Below, in pieces: positions 28,259 to 36,930 of a DNA stretch of 64,000 bases (position 1 is its first letter; every line of letters begins with the position of its first letter). This DNA is from REEB95 sp035934995 (lineage in GTDB: Bacteria; Pseudomonadota; Alphaproteobacteria; ATCC43930; CGMCC-115725): the NCBI GenBank assembly GCA_035934995.1, contig DASYXI010000009.1:1-64000 (forward strand). The letters are read 5' to 3'. The notes under the pieces were generated by a model that made no database searches, was not told the origin of the DNA, and saw only the letters and a program-made list of their open reading frames with translations. A program made the position numbers and the translations under genes.

Positions 28259-29080
28259 TCAGGGGCTCGAAATCCGCGCTGCGAGAGCGATACTGCGGCC
28301 GATGTTGCGTGCCAGGCAGTCGTAGCTTGCGTCGGTCATGTGCAGATGATCGCGGCCGAGCATGACCGAGAGCGGCATGCGCCCCTCTTCCACCCACTCG
28401 CGCATCATCGCGAAGCGCCGGATGACCGGCACGCCAAGGTCGCGGCCTTCGGCGGCGATGACGGTCTCCATCTCGCGGAAGGTCGCGTGCCGCATGACCG
28501 GCGGCGCAAACTGCACGTCCATCAGCACGACATCGATGCCGGCGCGCTGCATGCGCAGGACACCGTCGCGGATGACCGCAGCGGCGGCAGCCGGGTCAAC
28601 GTCGCGCAGCACGTCGTTGGTCCCGACCTGCCAGATGACGAGATCGGGATGCGCGGCGATGACGTCGGTATCGATGCGTGCGAGCGTGGTCGTGGCCACC
28701 TCGCCGCCAATGCCTCGATTGAGAACCTCGATATTCGCACCCGGAAAACGCCGCGCCAGCAACGCGGCCAGGCGGCTCGGATAGGTCTTGTCGCGCGCCG
28801 ACGCGCCGGTGCCGAAGGTCGAGGACGAACCGAAAGCGACGATGACGACCGGGCCGCCGGCGGCGAGTGACTGCACCACGTGCGGCAGGCTCATATCGAG
28901 CGCCGCCAGATCGTCGCTGACGCCGCAGCGATCAATCGCGGCCTGCGTGCGGCGACCGATCGGCGCCATCATCAGTAAGCCAACGGCGATGAGGCTGAAC
29001 ACCGTCAACGCCATGAGCGAATGTTGGCGACGCAGCAACGCCGGCGTCGGCGGGACCGATTTCGGGCTGTCGCGCAGCAC
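28259..29080 (-). CDS. Membrane-anchored SGNH hydrolase, catalytically intact
   Basis: 273 residues from a GTG at 29080; an ATG at 29014 would remove 22 residues and leave a plain signal peptide. One hydrophobic segment (about 24-40) anchors or exports it. All SGNH blocks are present: GSSST with nucleophile Ser86, NRGIGGE, GTND (153-156) and DHLH with Asp244 and His247. Such enzymes remove or transfer acyl groups on glycans. It is the last gene of an operon with a degenerate paralogue and an OpgC-like acyltransferase, so it likely edits acylation of the same glycan (inference). Confidence 0.82.
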   Translation of the reverse strand: MLRDSPKSVPPTPALLRRQHSLMALTVFSLIAVGLLMMAPIGRRTQAAIDRCGVSDDLAALDMSLPHVVQSLAAGGPVVIVAFGSSSTFGTGASARDKTYPSRLAALLARRFPGANIEVLNRGIGGEVATTTLARIDTDVIAAHPDLVIWQVGTNDVLRDVDPAAAAAVIRDGVLRMQRAGIDVVLMDVQFAPPVMRHATFREMETVIAAEGRDLGVPVIRRFAMMREWVEEGRMPLSVMLGRDHLHMTDASYDCLARNIGRSIALAARISSP

Positions 29081-29092
29081 CGCGAGCCGATC

Positions 29093-29851
29093 CTAACGGG
29101 CGGCGCGGTCGATTGCGCCGGCCATCGTCTCGCCGAGGCAGCGATAGACCGCGCCCGCCAAAGCGATCTGCTTGCCGCTTGGAACATCGAGCATCTCGAA
29201 TCGGCCGGTGTCGTTCCAGTAGCGCATGATCTGATAACGGTCGAACAGGTATACATCGTCCAGATCGGCCGCACGGTTCAGGGCATCGAGATAAGGGCCG
29301 AAATCGATCACCGAGGCCAGGCCGGGATTGTACTGCATATTGACCAGCATGACCGCGGCGCCGCCCGCGCGGAGTTTCGTGATGCCCTCGTCGAGCGCGG
29401 TGGCGAATTCATCGACTTCCACCGCCCGGACTGCGTCGACGGTGCCGGTTTCCCAGATCACCAGATTGGGCTTGGCCACGAGCACGTCGGTCGAAAACCG
29501 CGCAATCATGTCGCGCGTCGTCTGGCGCGGAATGGCTTTGTTGATCACCGTGATCGGAACCCCCGGGTGGCGACGCGCCAATGCCTCCTGCAAGCGTTGC
29601 GGATAGGCATTAGCGGCACCGCCAGCGGCGACACCGGCGGTTGAGGCGCCGCCGATGGCGACGATGACGACGGGCTGCCGACCGTGAAAGCGCTTGGCAA
29701 GGCCTGGCAACGTCGGATCGCCTGCGATGAGATCGGGCGATACCGCGCACTGATTGGCTTTCGGCGGCGCCGGCGCCTGGGCATCTGCCGGCGCAACGCC
29801 AAACAGCACGACGATCAGCAGTGCCGCCAGCCTGGCGATCCGCCCCCCCAT
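29093..29851 (-). CDS. Degenerate SGNH-fold paralogue, probable pseudoenzyme
   Basis: 252 residues from the ATG at 29851, with a signal peptide ending PADAQA. It aligns over most of its length with the protein encoded just downstream (CxVSxDL, PVVIVA, NLVIWxxGT). The catalytic residues are gone: the nucleophile block is GGAST with Ala69 in the Ser position, GTND is GTVD (136-139) and the C-terminal DxxH is DVPS (222-225). It is therefore unlikely to be a hydrolase and may bind glycan or regulate its partner (inference). It begins 6 bases after the OpgC-like gene ends. Confidence 0.78.
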   Translation of the reverse strand: MGGRIARLAALLIVVLFGVAPADAQAPAPPKANQCAVSPDLIAGDPTLPGLAKRFHGRQPVVIVAIGGASTAGVAAGGAANAYPQRLQEALARRHPGVPITVINKAIPRQTTRDMIARFSTDVLVAKPNLVIWETGTVDAVRAVEVDEFATALDEGITKLRAGGAAVMLVNMQYNPGLASVIDFGPYLDALNRAADLDDVYLFDRYQIMRYWNDTGRFEMLDVPSGKQIALAGAVYRCLGETMAGAIDRAAR

Positions 29852-29856
29852 CGCGA

Positions 29857-31053
29857 TCACTCCGACGCGCCCGTGACGGCGCGCAGACCGGACGCCTGGC
29901 GGACGGCGACCTTGTACCATTCGAGCAGATAGGCGAGGCCGATCATCGTCGCAAAGCCGACGAGGTTGACCACAGCCTGCATGATCACGCCGTCATAGAA
30001 TTCGGACAGGATGAAATGGCCGAGCACCGCCAGCACGATGCCGAGACAGAAAACATGGAGCGAGTGCTGGCCGCAAACGATGAGCGGCCGCGCCCATTTC
30101 ATGGGCAGAAACCGGTTGTTGGACTTGACGAAGATCATAGTGGTCGCGGCGACGGCGAGGAAATCGACCAGGCGCAACGGCGCTAAATTCGTCTTGTCGA
30201 GCGTGTGCGTCCACAGGAGCTTCGCCAGGAACACCGGAAACGGGTCATAGAGCCAGTGGATCGTCCAATCGAGACTGACCACGGCGCAAACGCCGGCGAT
30301 ACCGGCCGCCAGCATGCGGAACCATAGGCGGGAGGGAAACGGCCAGATGCCGGTGACGCGCGAATAGCCGGCGGTCGCGCCAATTACGAACAGGAATTGC
30401 CAAGCCAGTGGATTGAAGTACCACGGCGCACCCGCCGGATAGGTGTGCGGCGTCCACCCCCAGAACAGGGTCGCGCCATAGAGTATTCCGGAAACTGCGA
30501 ACGGCAGCAGCCGATGCACGCGCAAACCCAGCAGCACCAGCGGGAACCCGGCGAGCAAGACGATATAGAGCGGGAGAATGTCGAGGAACTGCGGCTGGAA
30601 ATTCAGCAGCAACGCGCGGATCACCGCCAGGTGCGGCGTCTGGAGGAAATTGGCGACGCGCATTTCCTCGACATACATCGCGTTGTGCACCACCAGGACG
30701 CTGTACGACACCTCGGCGACGAAGAGCACGAACAGGAAGATGTGCGCGACGTAAAGCTGCCAGACGCGGCGATAGATCTGCGCCGTGGCCAGGAGCGCAC
30801 CGTTGCGCATCAGGCTGCGGCCGTAAACTAGCGCCGCAGTGAAACCGGAAATGAAGATGAAGACCTCGGCGGCATCGAAAAACGCCAGGCCGTGAAAGGT
30901 CGTGTAGGCGAGCAGATTGCCCGGCACGTGGTCGATGAAGATGAAGAACAGCGACAGACCGCGGAAGAAATCGAGACGGAGATCGCGTTCCGCCTTGGCC
31001 GCTCCGCGCTGCGGCGTTGGCGCGGCCTCGGTCATGGGCGCGTGCGCATCCAC
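29857..31053 (-). CDS. OpgC-like membrane acyltransferase
   Basis: 398 residues from a GTG at 31053 (ATG at 31035 possible). About ten membrane helices. The N-terminal LRLDFFRGLSLFFIFIDHVPGN is the OpgC_C/acyltransferase signature, with Arg and a membrane His, and AEVFIFISGFTAALVYGR follows. OpgC proteins transfer succinyl or similar groups to periplasmic glucans. The glucan backbone genes opgGH are not in the window, but a glycan synthesis/export operon lies at 10.5-16 kb. It is the first gene of a three-gene operon with two SGNH proteins. Confidence 0.85.
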   Translation of the reverse strand: MDAHAPMTEAAPTPQRGAAKAERDLRLDFFRGLSLFFIFIDHVPGNLLAYTTFHGLAFFDAAEVFIFISGFTAALVYGRSLMRNGALLATAQIYRRVWQLYVAHIFLFVLFVAEVSYSVLVVHNAMYVEEMRVANFLQTPHLAVIRALLLNFQPQFLDILPLYIVLLAGFPLVLLGLRVHRLLPFAVSGILYGATLFWGWTPHTYPAGAPWYFNPLAWQFLFVIGATAGYSRVTGIWPFPSRLWFRMLAAGIAGVCAVVSLDWTIHWLYDPFPVFLAKLLWTHTLDKTNLAPLRLVDFLAVAATTMIFVKSNNRFLPMKWARPLIVCGQHSLHVFCLGIVLAVLGHFILSEFYDGVIMQAVVNLVGFATMIGLAYLLEWYKVAVRQASGLRAVTGASE

Positions 31054-31139
31054 GCCGGCGATTCTATCCGGCGGCGGACAGCAAGGCGAGGCTCAGGTCG
31101 GCGCCCGGCGGTTAGGCGCCAAAAACCGCCGATCCACGC

Positions 31140-31997
31140 TTAGATGGCGTCGAGCTGCCAAGCGATGTCGTTGTAGATGTTCCAGAGATAGCCGATATCC
31201 GCCGCGCCGACGAGCGCATAGGCGTGGCCGTGGTGCCGCCAATAGAGGATGTTGAGGTCCTCGCGACGGTCGAAGGTCGGCGCCAGATCGGCTTTCGACG
31301 ATTCCGCCTCGACAAAGGTCAGTGCGCCGAGGCTCTTGTTGTCGGTCGTGTAGAACAGCTGCGTCGCCGGCTGGCCGTCGATCATGAGAAGTCGAGCACC
31401 CTGGAACTCGAGGCTCCACGGCTTCAAGTTCGGCAGGCGGAAGTCGGGTGGCAGTTGCCCGACCTTGCGCGCCGCGTCGCCGCTGGCGTCGGCCGGCACA
31501 TCCATGAGCGCGCGATCATTCGTGCCAGCCTTCACGAACAGCTTGTGATACCCGGCGATGCTGTCGAGCCAGTTCGCGCCCGCTCCGGCGGTGACCAGGT
31601 CCTGTTGCGCGGTCAGGCTCGCGCTCTGCTCGGTGCCGGCGACGTAGCCGAGACCGCCGCCGAGCATGAGGCCGGCCAGCGCGGCCGCGACCGGCACACC
31701 GATCCACCACGGCCGCTCGCCCAACACCATCCGCGAGCGCGCCAGCCAGGCCAGCGCGCGCTGCACGGCGTTCAGCCCGCGCTCGCCACGCGCTGCCGCG
31801 ATCAGGCGCTCGGGCACCGATTCCCGCAAAACCTCATCGTAAGCGGCGCGGATCAGTCGCGCGCTCGCGTTGAGCCGCTCGGCGTGCGCCTGAAGGCGGT
31901 CGTCGTGCGCCAGCTCCTTGATGATCTCCAAGGTTTCGTGCTTGTCCAACTCGCCATCGAGATAGGCGATCAGGATCTCGTCACTCGGCCTTTGCAT
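31140..31997 (-). CDS. Membrane anti-sigma factor
   Basis: 285 residues from the ATG at 31997, which overlaps the end of the sigma gene by 17 bases. The N-terminal 75 residues (SDEILIAYLDGELDKHETLEIIKEL) resemble anti-sigma domains but lack the zinc HxxxCxxC motif. A single membrane helix (WWIGVPVAAALAGLMLGGGLGYVAG) leads to a periplasmic domain of about 170 residues that ends with YALVGAADIGYLWNIYNDIAWQL. It should hold the ECF factor inactive at the membrane until an envelope signal arrives (family-based inference). Confidence 0.85.
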   Translation of the reverse strand: MQRPSDEILIAYLDGELDKHETLEIIKELAHDDRLQAHAERLNASARLIRAAYDEVLRESVPERLIAAARGERGLNAVQRALAWLARSRMVLGERPWWIGVPVAAALAGLMLGGGLGYVAGTEQSASLTAQQDLVTAGAGANWLDSIAGYHKLFVKAGTNDRALMDVPADASGDAARKVGQLPPDFRLPNLKPWSLEFQGARLLMIDGQPATQLFYTTDNKSLGALTFVEAESSKADLAPTFDRREDLNILYWRHHGHAYALVGAADIGYLWNIYNDIAWQLDAI

Positions 31998-32505
31998 CTT
32001 CCGTGCTCCCCCGGAGAGCATCACCACCCAGCTTCGCGAGCAACGCCATCCGCGCCCGCGCCAACCGACTCATGATGGTACCCACCGGCACTGCTGCAAC
32101 TTCCGCTGCTTCCCGATAACTCAAACCTTCAACTGTCACGAGGAGAAGGGCGACGCGCTGTTCGGCCGGTAGGACGGCGATCGCCGCCTGGACCTCCTTG
32201 AGCGCCATGCGGGCCTCGACCCGCCGCGACGGCTCGTCAGTGCCCGCACCCAACGCCTCGTCCTCGCTTTCGGTCCGCCGCGTTTCGCGCGCGCGCAGCT
32301 GATCAATCCAGACCGTCTGCACGATGCGAAACATCCAGCTGTCGAAGCGCGTTCCGGGCTGGAATTGATGCGTGCGGGCCAAAGCCCGTTCGCAAGCCGC
32401 CTGGACGAGATCATCCGCTTCGACGGCGGAACCGGTCAGGCCCCGGGCGAACCGTCGCAACCGAGGGAGAACCGCGACAAGCTGATCGTTGAACGACGCG
32501 CTCAT
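31981..32505 (-). CDS. ECF-family RNA polymerase sigma factor
   Basis: 174 residues. Region 2 is LPRLRRFARGLTGSAVEADDLVQAACERALAR with FDSWMFRIVQTVWIDQLR; region 4 is LPAEQRVALLLVTVEGLSYREAAEVAAVPVGTIMSRLARAR. Region 2 resembles EcfG, but the gene lacks phyR/nepR neighbours and is instead paired with a transmembrane anti-sigma, so it fits an ECF26-like group better (inference). A GGAAT-N16-CGTT site 53-77 bases upstream would allow autoregulation. Matching sites precede galE and ugd. Confidence 0.92.
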   Translation of the reverse strand: MSASFNDQLVAVLPRLRRFARGLTGSAVEADDLVQAACERALARTHQFQPGTRFDSWMFRIVQTVWIDQLRARETRRTESEDEALGAGTDEPSRRVEARMALKEVQAAIAVLPAEQRVALLLVTVEGLSYREAAEVAAVPVGTIMSRLARARMALLAKLGGDALRGSTEDAKAE

Positions 32506-32557
32506 CGCGCCCGTCCCTGGTTGGGCCGGGCCGCCCGATTGAACCTAACGTGATAAC

Positions 32558-32582
32558 AACGGGTTTGGATGTGAATTATTCC
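32558..32582 (-). promoter_or_regulatory. Candidate ECF autoregulatory promoter
   Basis: On the minus strand GGAAT, 16 bases, CGTT. Transcription from here would give a leader of about 43 bases before the sigma gene, whose ribosome site is AGGGA. ECF genes commonly drive their own operon, and this is the only such element I see in the 186-base region between the sigma gene and the small secreted protein. Confidence 0.55.
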
Positions 32583-32691
32583 TTGGGGGTCCCGAAATGG
32601 GGCGCCACAATGGCTGGTGGCCCAACCGGCGCAAATGCGGCGGCGCACCCCAGCGGATCGATTAGCGCTATCTTAGTTTCGGGGGAAAGAC

Positions 32692-32931
32692 ATGAGAAGA
32701 GTGCTGCGGTGTCTCGCGGCGGTTGCCGCGCTGTTGACTACCGCCACAATGGCGCACGCCGATTGCAGTCAGGAAATTGCCGCCCTGCGCAGCCGTATCG
32801 CGACCCTCAATGACCCGGTGAAGCAGCACGAGCTCGAATTGCTGCTCGCCAAGGCGGATGACGACAATGCCGCTGGCCGCGCCAATCTGTGCGTTGACGA
32901 CCTGCAGCACGCGCAGCAATTGGTCAAATAG
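32692..32931 (+). CDS. Small secreted protein
   Basis: 79 residues. Start is supported by GGGGGAAAG 5 bases upstream. A signal peptide (MRRVLRCLAAVAALLTTATMAHA) is followed by a 56-residue helical mature part with two cysteines (ADCSQEI and NLCVDDL) that could form a disulfide, and heptad-like spacing LRSRIATLNDPVKQHELELLL. I do not recognise a family. It lies between the divergent sigma gene and pntAA and may be stress-related (inference). Confidence 0.7.
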   Translation: MRRVLRCLAAVAALLTTATMAHADCSQEIAALRSRIATLNDPVKQHELELLLAKADDDNAAGRANLCVDDLQHAQQLVK

Positions 32932-33036
32932 CCGCAGCCTAAAAAACTTGAGAGGCTGGCCCGGGCGCGGCATTGTGCCGCCCGCTGCCTCGGCCTGAGC
33001 GGAGGAAGCGCGGCAACCCGGGGAGCGTAGTACTGG

Positions 33037-34164
33037 ATGATTATCGGCATACCCAAGGAGCGCCGGGCCGGCGAGCTTCGCGTCGCGGCTTCGCCTGACA
33101 CGGTCAAACGCCTGGTCGGGCAAGGCCTCGCGATCGTCGTCGAGCGTGGCGCCGGTGCCGGCGCCGCCTATACGGACGACGCTTACGGCGCCGCGGGCGC
33201 CAAGTTGACCGATGCTTCAGCCGCCCTCGGTGCCGACATCGTGCTCAAGGTGCAGCGACCAACCGCCGACGAGCTCAAGGGAATGAAATCCGGCGCGGTG
33301 CTGGTCGCGATGCTGGCGCCGTTGCAGCACAAGGACGAGGTCCAGGCCTATGCCAAGGCGGGCCTGACCGCGTTCGCGATGGAATTGGTGCCGCGTATTA
33401 CGCGCGCCCAGACGATGGACGTGCTGTCGAGCCAGGCGAACCTCGCTGGCTACAAGGCGGTGCTCGACGCCGCCGATTATTTCGGCCGCGCCATGCCGAT
33501 GATGATGACCGCCGCCGGCACGGTGCCGCCGGCGCGCGTTCTGGTCATGGGTGCGGGCGTCGCCGGCTTGCAGGCGATCGCGACCGCTCGCCGCCTCGGC
33601 GGCGTCGTTTCGGCGACCGACGTGCGCTATGCCGCGAAAGAGCAGGTCGAAAGCCTTGGCGCGACGTTCCTGACGGTCGATCTCGAGACCATGAAGGCGA
33701 TGGAGACCGCCGGCGGCTACGCCAAAGAGGCGAGCGAGGATTTCACCCGGCGCCAGCGCGAACACGTCACCGAGGCACTGAAAAAGACCGATATCGTCAT
33801 CTGCACCGCGCTCATTCCGGGCCGCAAGGCGCCGATCCTGATCACCAAGGAGATGGTCGGCGTCATGCGTACCGGCTCGGTGATCGTCGATCTCGCCGTC
33901 GAGCAGGGCGGTAATGTCGAAGGCAGCGAGCCCGACGAGATCGTCACCACGGCGAACGGCGTCGCGATCATCGGCCACAGCAACATGCCCGCGCGCATCG
34001 CGGTCGATGCCAGCGCACTTTACGCACGCAACCTTTTCGCCTTCCTCGGCCTCATCGTGAGCAAGGACAAGGCCCTCAAGATCGACGAAGCGGACGAGAT
34101 CGTGAAGGCAAGCCTGCTGACGCGTGACGGCAAGGTCGTACATCCGCAACTGGCGGGAGCCTGA
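33037..34164 (+). CDS. pntAA: NAD(P) transhydrogenase subunit alpha, part 1
   Basis: 375 residues, the NAD(H)-binding domain I. The N-terminal IIGIPKERRAGELRVAASPDTVKRL, the mobile-loop/NAD region GAGVAGLQAIATARRLG and SSQANLAGYKAV are family signatures. With pntAB and pntB it forms the proton-translocating transhydrogenase that drives NADPH formation from NADH. In alphaproteobacteria the alpha chain is usually split in two as here. No ideal ribosome site is seen; GGGGAG is 12 bases from the ATG. Confidence 0.95.
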   Translation: MIIGIPKERRAGELRVAASPDTVKRLVGQGLAIVVERGAGAGAAYTDDAYGAAGAKLTDASAALGADIVLKVQRPTADELKGMKSGAVLVAMLAPLQHKDEVQAYAKAGLTAFAMELVPRITRAQTMDVLSSQANLAGYKAVLDAADYFGRAMPMMMTAAGTVPPARVLVMGAGVAGLQAIATARRLGGVVSATDVRYAAKEQVESLGATFLTVDLETMKAMETAGGYAKEASEDFTRRQREHVTEALKKTDIVICTALIPGRKAPILITKEMVGVMRTGSVIVDLAVEQGGNVEGSEPDEIVTTANGVAIIGHSNMPARIAVDASALYARNLFAFLGLIVSKDKALKIDEADEIVKASLLTRDGKVVHPQLAGA

Positions 34165-34167
34165 ACG

Positions 34168-34488
34168 ATGGCAACCAGCGCCCACGCCGACGTCTTCGTA
34201 TTCTTCCTGACCGTCTTCGTCCTGGCGGTCTTCGTCGGCTATTACGTGGTCTGGCGCGTGACGCCGGCCCTGCATTCGCCGCTGATGAGCGTCACCAACG
34301 CCATTTCATCGGTGATCATCGTCGGTGCGCTGATCGCCGCCGGCCCGGCCGGATTCAGCTTTTCTAAAGTGATGGGCTTCGCCGCGGTGACGCTTGCGTC
34401 GGTGAACATTTTCGGCGGCTTCATCGTGACCCAGCGCATGCTCCAGATGTTCAAGAAGAAGGCGCCTAAGGAGAAGGCCGGCAAATGA
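34168..34488 (+). CDS. pntAB: NAD(P) transhydrogenase subunit alpha, part 2 (membrane)
   Basis: 106 residues with three or four membrane helices: FVFFLTVFVLAVFVGYYVVW, a central VTNAISSVIIVGAL and VTLASVNIFGGFIVTQRML. The H+ pathway segment SVTNAISSVIIVGA is conserved in all PntA C-terminal domains. It lies 3 bases after pntAA and overlaps the pntB start by 4 bases, so translation of the three chains is coupled. Confidence 0.95.
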   Translation: MATSAHADVFVFFLTVFVLAVFVGYYVVWRVTPALHSPLMSVTNAISSVIIVGALIAAGPAGFSFSKVMGFAAVTLASVNIFGGFIVTQRMLQMFKKKAPKEKAGK

Positions 34489-35879
34489 CCCCGAATCTTG
34501 CCGCCCTGCTCTACCTGCTCGCCAGCATCTGCTTCATCATGGCGCTGCGCGGTCTGTCGTCGCCCGAGACCGCACGCGGCGGCAACATGTACGGCATCGT
34601 CGGCATGGTGATCGCCATCGGCACCACGCTGGCCTCGCCCGGCGTGCTCAGCTACGGCGTGATTGCCGCGGGCATCATCATCGGCGGCACCATCGGCACC
34701 TTCATCGCCCTCAAGATCCAGATGACGGCGCTGCCGCAGCTGGTGGCCGCCTTCCACAGCCTGGTCGGTTTGGCCGCCGTCTGCGTCGCCGCGGCCGCGT
34801 TCTATGCGCCCGCCGCCTACGGCATCGGCCAGCTCGGCGCGATCGAGGCCCACAGCCTGATCGAGATGAGCCTCGGCACCGCGATCGGCGCCATCACCTT
34901 CACCGGCTCGATCATCGCCTGGGGCAAGCTGCAAGGCGTGATCACCGGCAAGCCGCTGATGTTCCCGGGTCAGCACGTGCTCAACGCGCTGCTTGGCCTG
35001 GTGCTCGTCGGGTTGATCGTCTGGTTCGTCATGGCCCAGCTGCCGGTGACGTTCTGGGCGATCGTCGCCTTGTCGCTGCTTTTGGGCTTGCTGCTGATCG
35101 TGCCGATCGGCGGCGCCGACATGCCGGTCGTCATTTCGATGCTGAACAGCTATTCCGGCTGGGCGGCTTGCGGCATCGGCTTCACCCTCGCCAATTCGCT
35201 GCTCATCATCACGGGCGCGCTGGTAGGCTCCTCGGGCGCCATCCTCTCCTACATCATGTGCAAGGGGATGAATCGCTCGATCTTCAACGTCATCCTCGGC
35301 GGCTTCGGCACCGAAGGCGGTGCGGCGGCGGCGGCCGGCGCCGGCGACAAGGCGGTCAAGTCGGGCAGTGCCGACGACGCCGCCTTCATCCTCAAGAACG
35401 CGAGCTCGGTGATCATCGTGCCGGGTTACGGCATGGCGGTGGCGCAGGCGCAGCACGCGCTCAAGGAGATGGCGGACATCCTCAAGAAGGAAGGCGTCAC
35501 CGTCCATTACGCCATCCATCCGGTGGCCGGCCGCATGCCGGGACACATGAACGTGCTGCTGGCCGAGGCCAACGTGCCCTACAAAGACGTGATGGAACTC
35601 GACGAGATCAACCGCGACTTCGCCACGACCGACGTCGCCTTTGTCATCGGCGCCAACGACGTGACAAACCCTGCAGCCAAGACCGATCCCAAATCGGCGA
35701 TCTACGGCATGCCGATCCTCGACGTCGAGAAGGCGAAGACCGTGCTATTCGTCAAGCGCTCGATGGCGTCGGGGTATGCCGGCGTCGAGAACGAGCTGTT
35801 CTTCCGCGACAACACCATGATGTTGTTCGGCGACGCCAAGAAAATGTGCGAGCAGATCGTCAAGGCGTTAGGGGCGTAA
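34485..35879 (+). CDS. pntB: NAD(P) transhydrogenase subunit beta
   Basis: 464 residues: about nine membrane helices and a C-terminal NADP(H)-binding domain. The latter shows VIIVPGYGMAVAQAQHAL, YAIHPVAGRMPGHMNVLLAEA and the GANDVTNPAA loop. ATGA overlap with pntAB. The operon ends with a strong terminator 19 bases downstream. Confidence 0.96.
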   Translation: MTPNLAALLYLLASICFIMALRGLSSPETARGGNMYGIVGMVIAIGTTLASPGVLSYGVIAAGIIIGGTIGTFIALKIQMTALPQLVAAFHSLVGLAAVCVAAAAFYAPAAYGIGQLGAIEAHSLIEMSLGTAIGAITFTGSIIAWGKLQGVITGKPLMFPGQHVLNALLGLVLVGLIVWFVMAQLPVTFWAIVALSLLLGLLLIVPIGGADMPVVISMLNSYSGWAACGIGFTLANSLLIITGALVGSSGAILSYIMCKGMNRSIFNVILGGFGTEGGAAAAAGAGDKAVKSGSADDAAFILKNASSVIIVPGYGMAVAQAQHALKEMADILKKEGVTVHYAIHPVAGRMPGHMNVLLAEANVPYKDVMELDEINRDFATTDVAFVIGANDVTNPAAKTDPKSAIYGMPILDVEKAKTVLFVKRSMASGYAGVENELFFRDNTMMLFGDAKKMCEQIVKALGA

Positions 35880-35897
35880 GAAAGCAACTCGAAAAAC

Positions 35898-35926
35898 AAA
35901 AAGCCGCCTAATGGGCGGCTTTTTTG
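35898..35926 (+). terminator. Rho-independent terminator after pntB
   Basis: AAGCCGCC (35901-35908), five-base loop TAATG, GGCGGCTT, then T-run. An A-run on the left arm makes it work in both directions, so it also closes transcription from rpsU coming the other way. Confidence 0.93.
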
Positions 35927-35971
35927 CTTCGCACGACGCGACCGCCTTTGCGGCCGCTGTGCTACGCGGGT

Positions 35972-36175
35972 CTAATACCCTTCGCGCTCCATGCGCTTGC
36001 GCAGCAGCTTGCGGTAACGGCGGACCGCTTCGGCGCGTTCGCGGGCGCGACGCTCGGACGGCTTCTCGTAATTGCGACGGACTTTCATTTCCCGGAAAAG
36101 CCCTTCGCGCTGCATCTTCTTCTTGAGCGCGCGAAGCGCCTGATCGACGTTGTTGTCATGGACGAGAATCTGCAC
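35972..36175 (-). CDS. rpsU: 30S ribosomal protein S21, GTG start
   Basis: 67 residues from a GTG at 36175, which gives the standard N-terminus M(V)QILVHDNNVDQALRALKK. The open frame extends 14 codons further, but that extension is not part of the family. LKKKMQREGLFREMK and YEKPSERRARERAEAVRR are typical of alphaproteobacterial S21. It binds 16S rRNA near the anti-Shine-Dalgarno. The ribosome-binding site is weak (AAAGGCG, long spacing). Confidence 0.95.
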   Translation of the reverse strand: MQILVHDNNVDQALRALKKKMQREGLFREMKVRRNYEKPSERRARERAEAVRRYRKLLRKRMEREGY

Positions 36176-36368
36176 GAGAGCGTTGCGCCTTTCGCGAAAC
36201 CGAGGTTGCGGCCACATCCCGAACCGGCACCCTGGAACCGGCTCAAGGGCCGGCTAAATATCACCAAATCCGGCCGCTGTGAAGACCGCGCCGGCGGCAG
36301 GGCCGCCAACCCCGCCGGGCGTGGCTTTTGCGCCGCATTGCCAAGCCGAATCGGCTTATAGTGAGAGT

Positions 36369-36929
36369 ATGGCCATTCTCAAGATCGCCCGTATGGGACA
36401 CCCGGTGCTGCGCGAAAAGGCAGCGCCGGTGACCGATCCGCAGGCTGCGGAAATCCGCACCCTGGTCGCCGACATGATCGAGACCATGCACGATGCCGGC
36501 GGCACGGGCCTGGCTGCGCCGCAGGTCCACGTGCCGAAGCGCGTCGTGGTCTTCGAGGTCGGCGAGACGCGGCTGACCGGCCGGCCGCTCGACCGGCCGC
36601 AGACGCTCACGGTGCTGATCAATCCCGTGATCGAGCCGTTGACCGCCGAAACCGAGCTCGGCTGGGAAGGTTGCCTGTCGGTCCCCGGCCTCAAGGGCGC
36701 GGTGCCGCGCTTCACGCGTATTCGCTATCGCGGCGTCGGTCTCGACGGCGCGCCGATCGACCGCACGGTCGAGGGTTTTCATGCCCGCGTCCTGCAGCAC
36801 GAATGCGATCATCTCGACGGCATCCTCTATCCCCAACGCATGACCGATTTGCGGCTACTGACCTATCTGGAAGAGGGCATGCGTTTCCCGATCGATATCG
36901 GCGTAGCCGATGCCGACGCGGCCGAGTGA
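36369..36929 (+). CDS. def: Peptide deformylase
   Basis: 186 residues from the ATG at 36369. The three deformylase motifs are all present: GTGLAAPQ (GxGLAAxQ), EGCLS with the metal cysteine, and HECDH with metal histidines. It removes formyl from nascent protein N-termini. It belongs to the proteobacterial type-I class but is not next to fmt; a COQ9 gene follows after one base, so it is likely co-transcribed with that gene. Confidence 0.94.
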   Translation: MAILKIARMGHPVLREKAAPVTDPQAAEIRTLVADMIETMHDAGGTGLAAPQVHVPKRVVVFEVGETRLTGRPLDRPQTLTVLINPVIEPLTAETELGWEGCLSVPGLKGAVPRFTRIRYRGVGLDGAPIDRTVEGFHARVLQHECDHLDGILYPQRMTDLRLLTYLEEGMRFPIDIGVADADAAE

Positions 36930-36930
36930 C

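Noticed and set aside
31981..32505. Calling the sigma gene ecfG
   Set aside because: No phyR or nepR next to it and a transmembrane anti-sigma instead.
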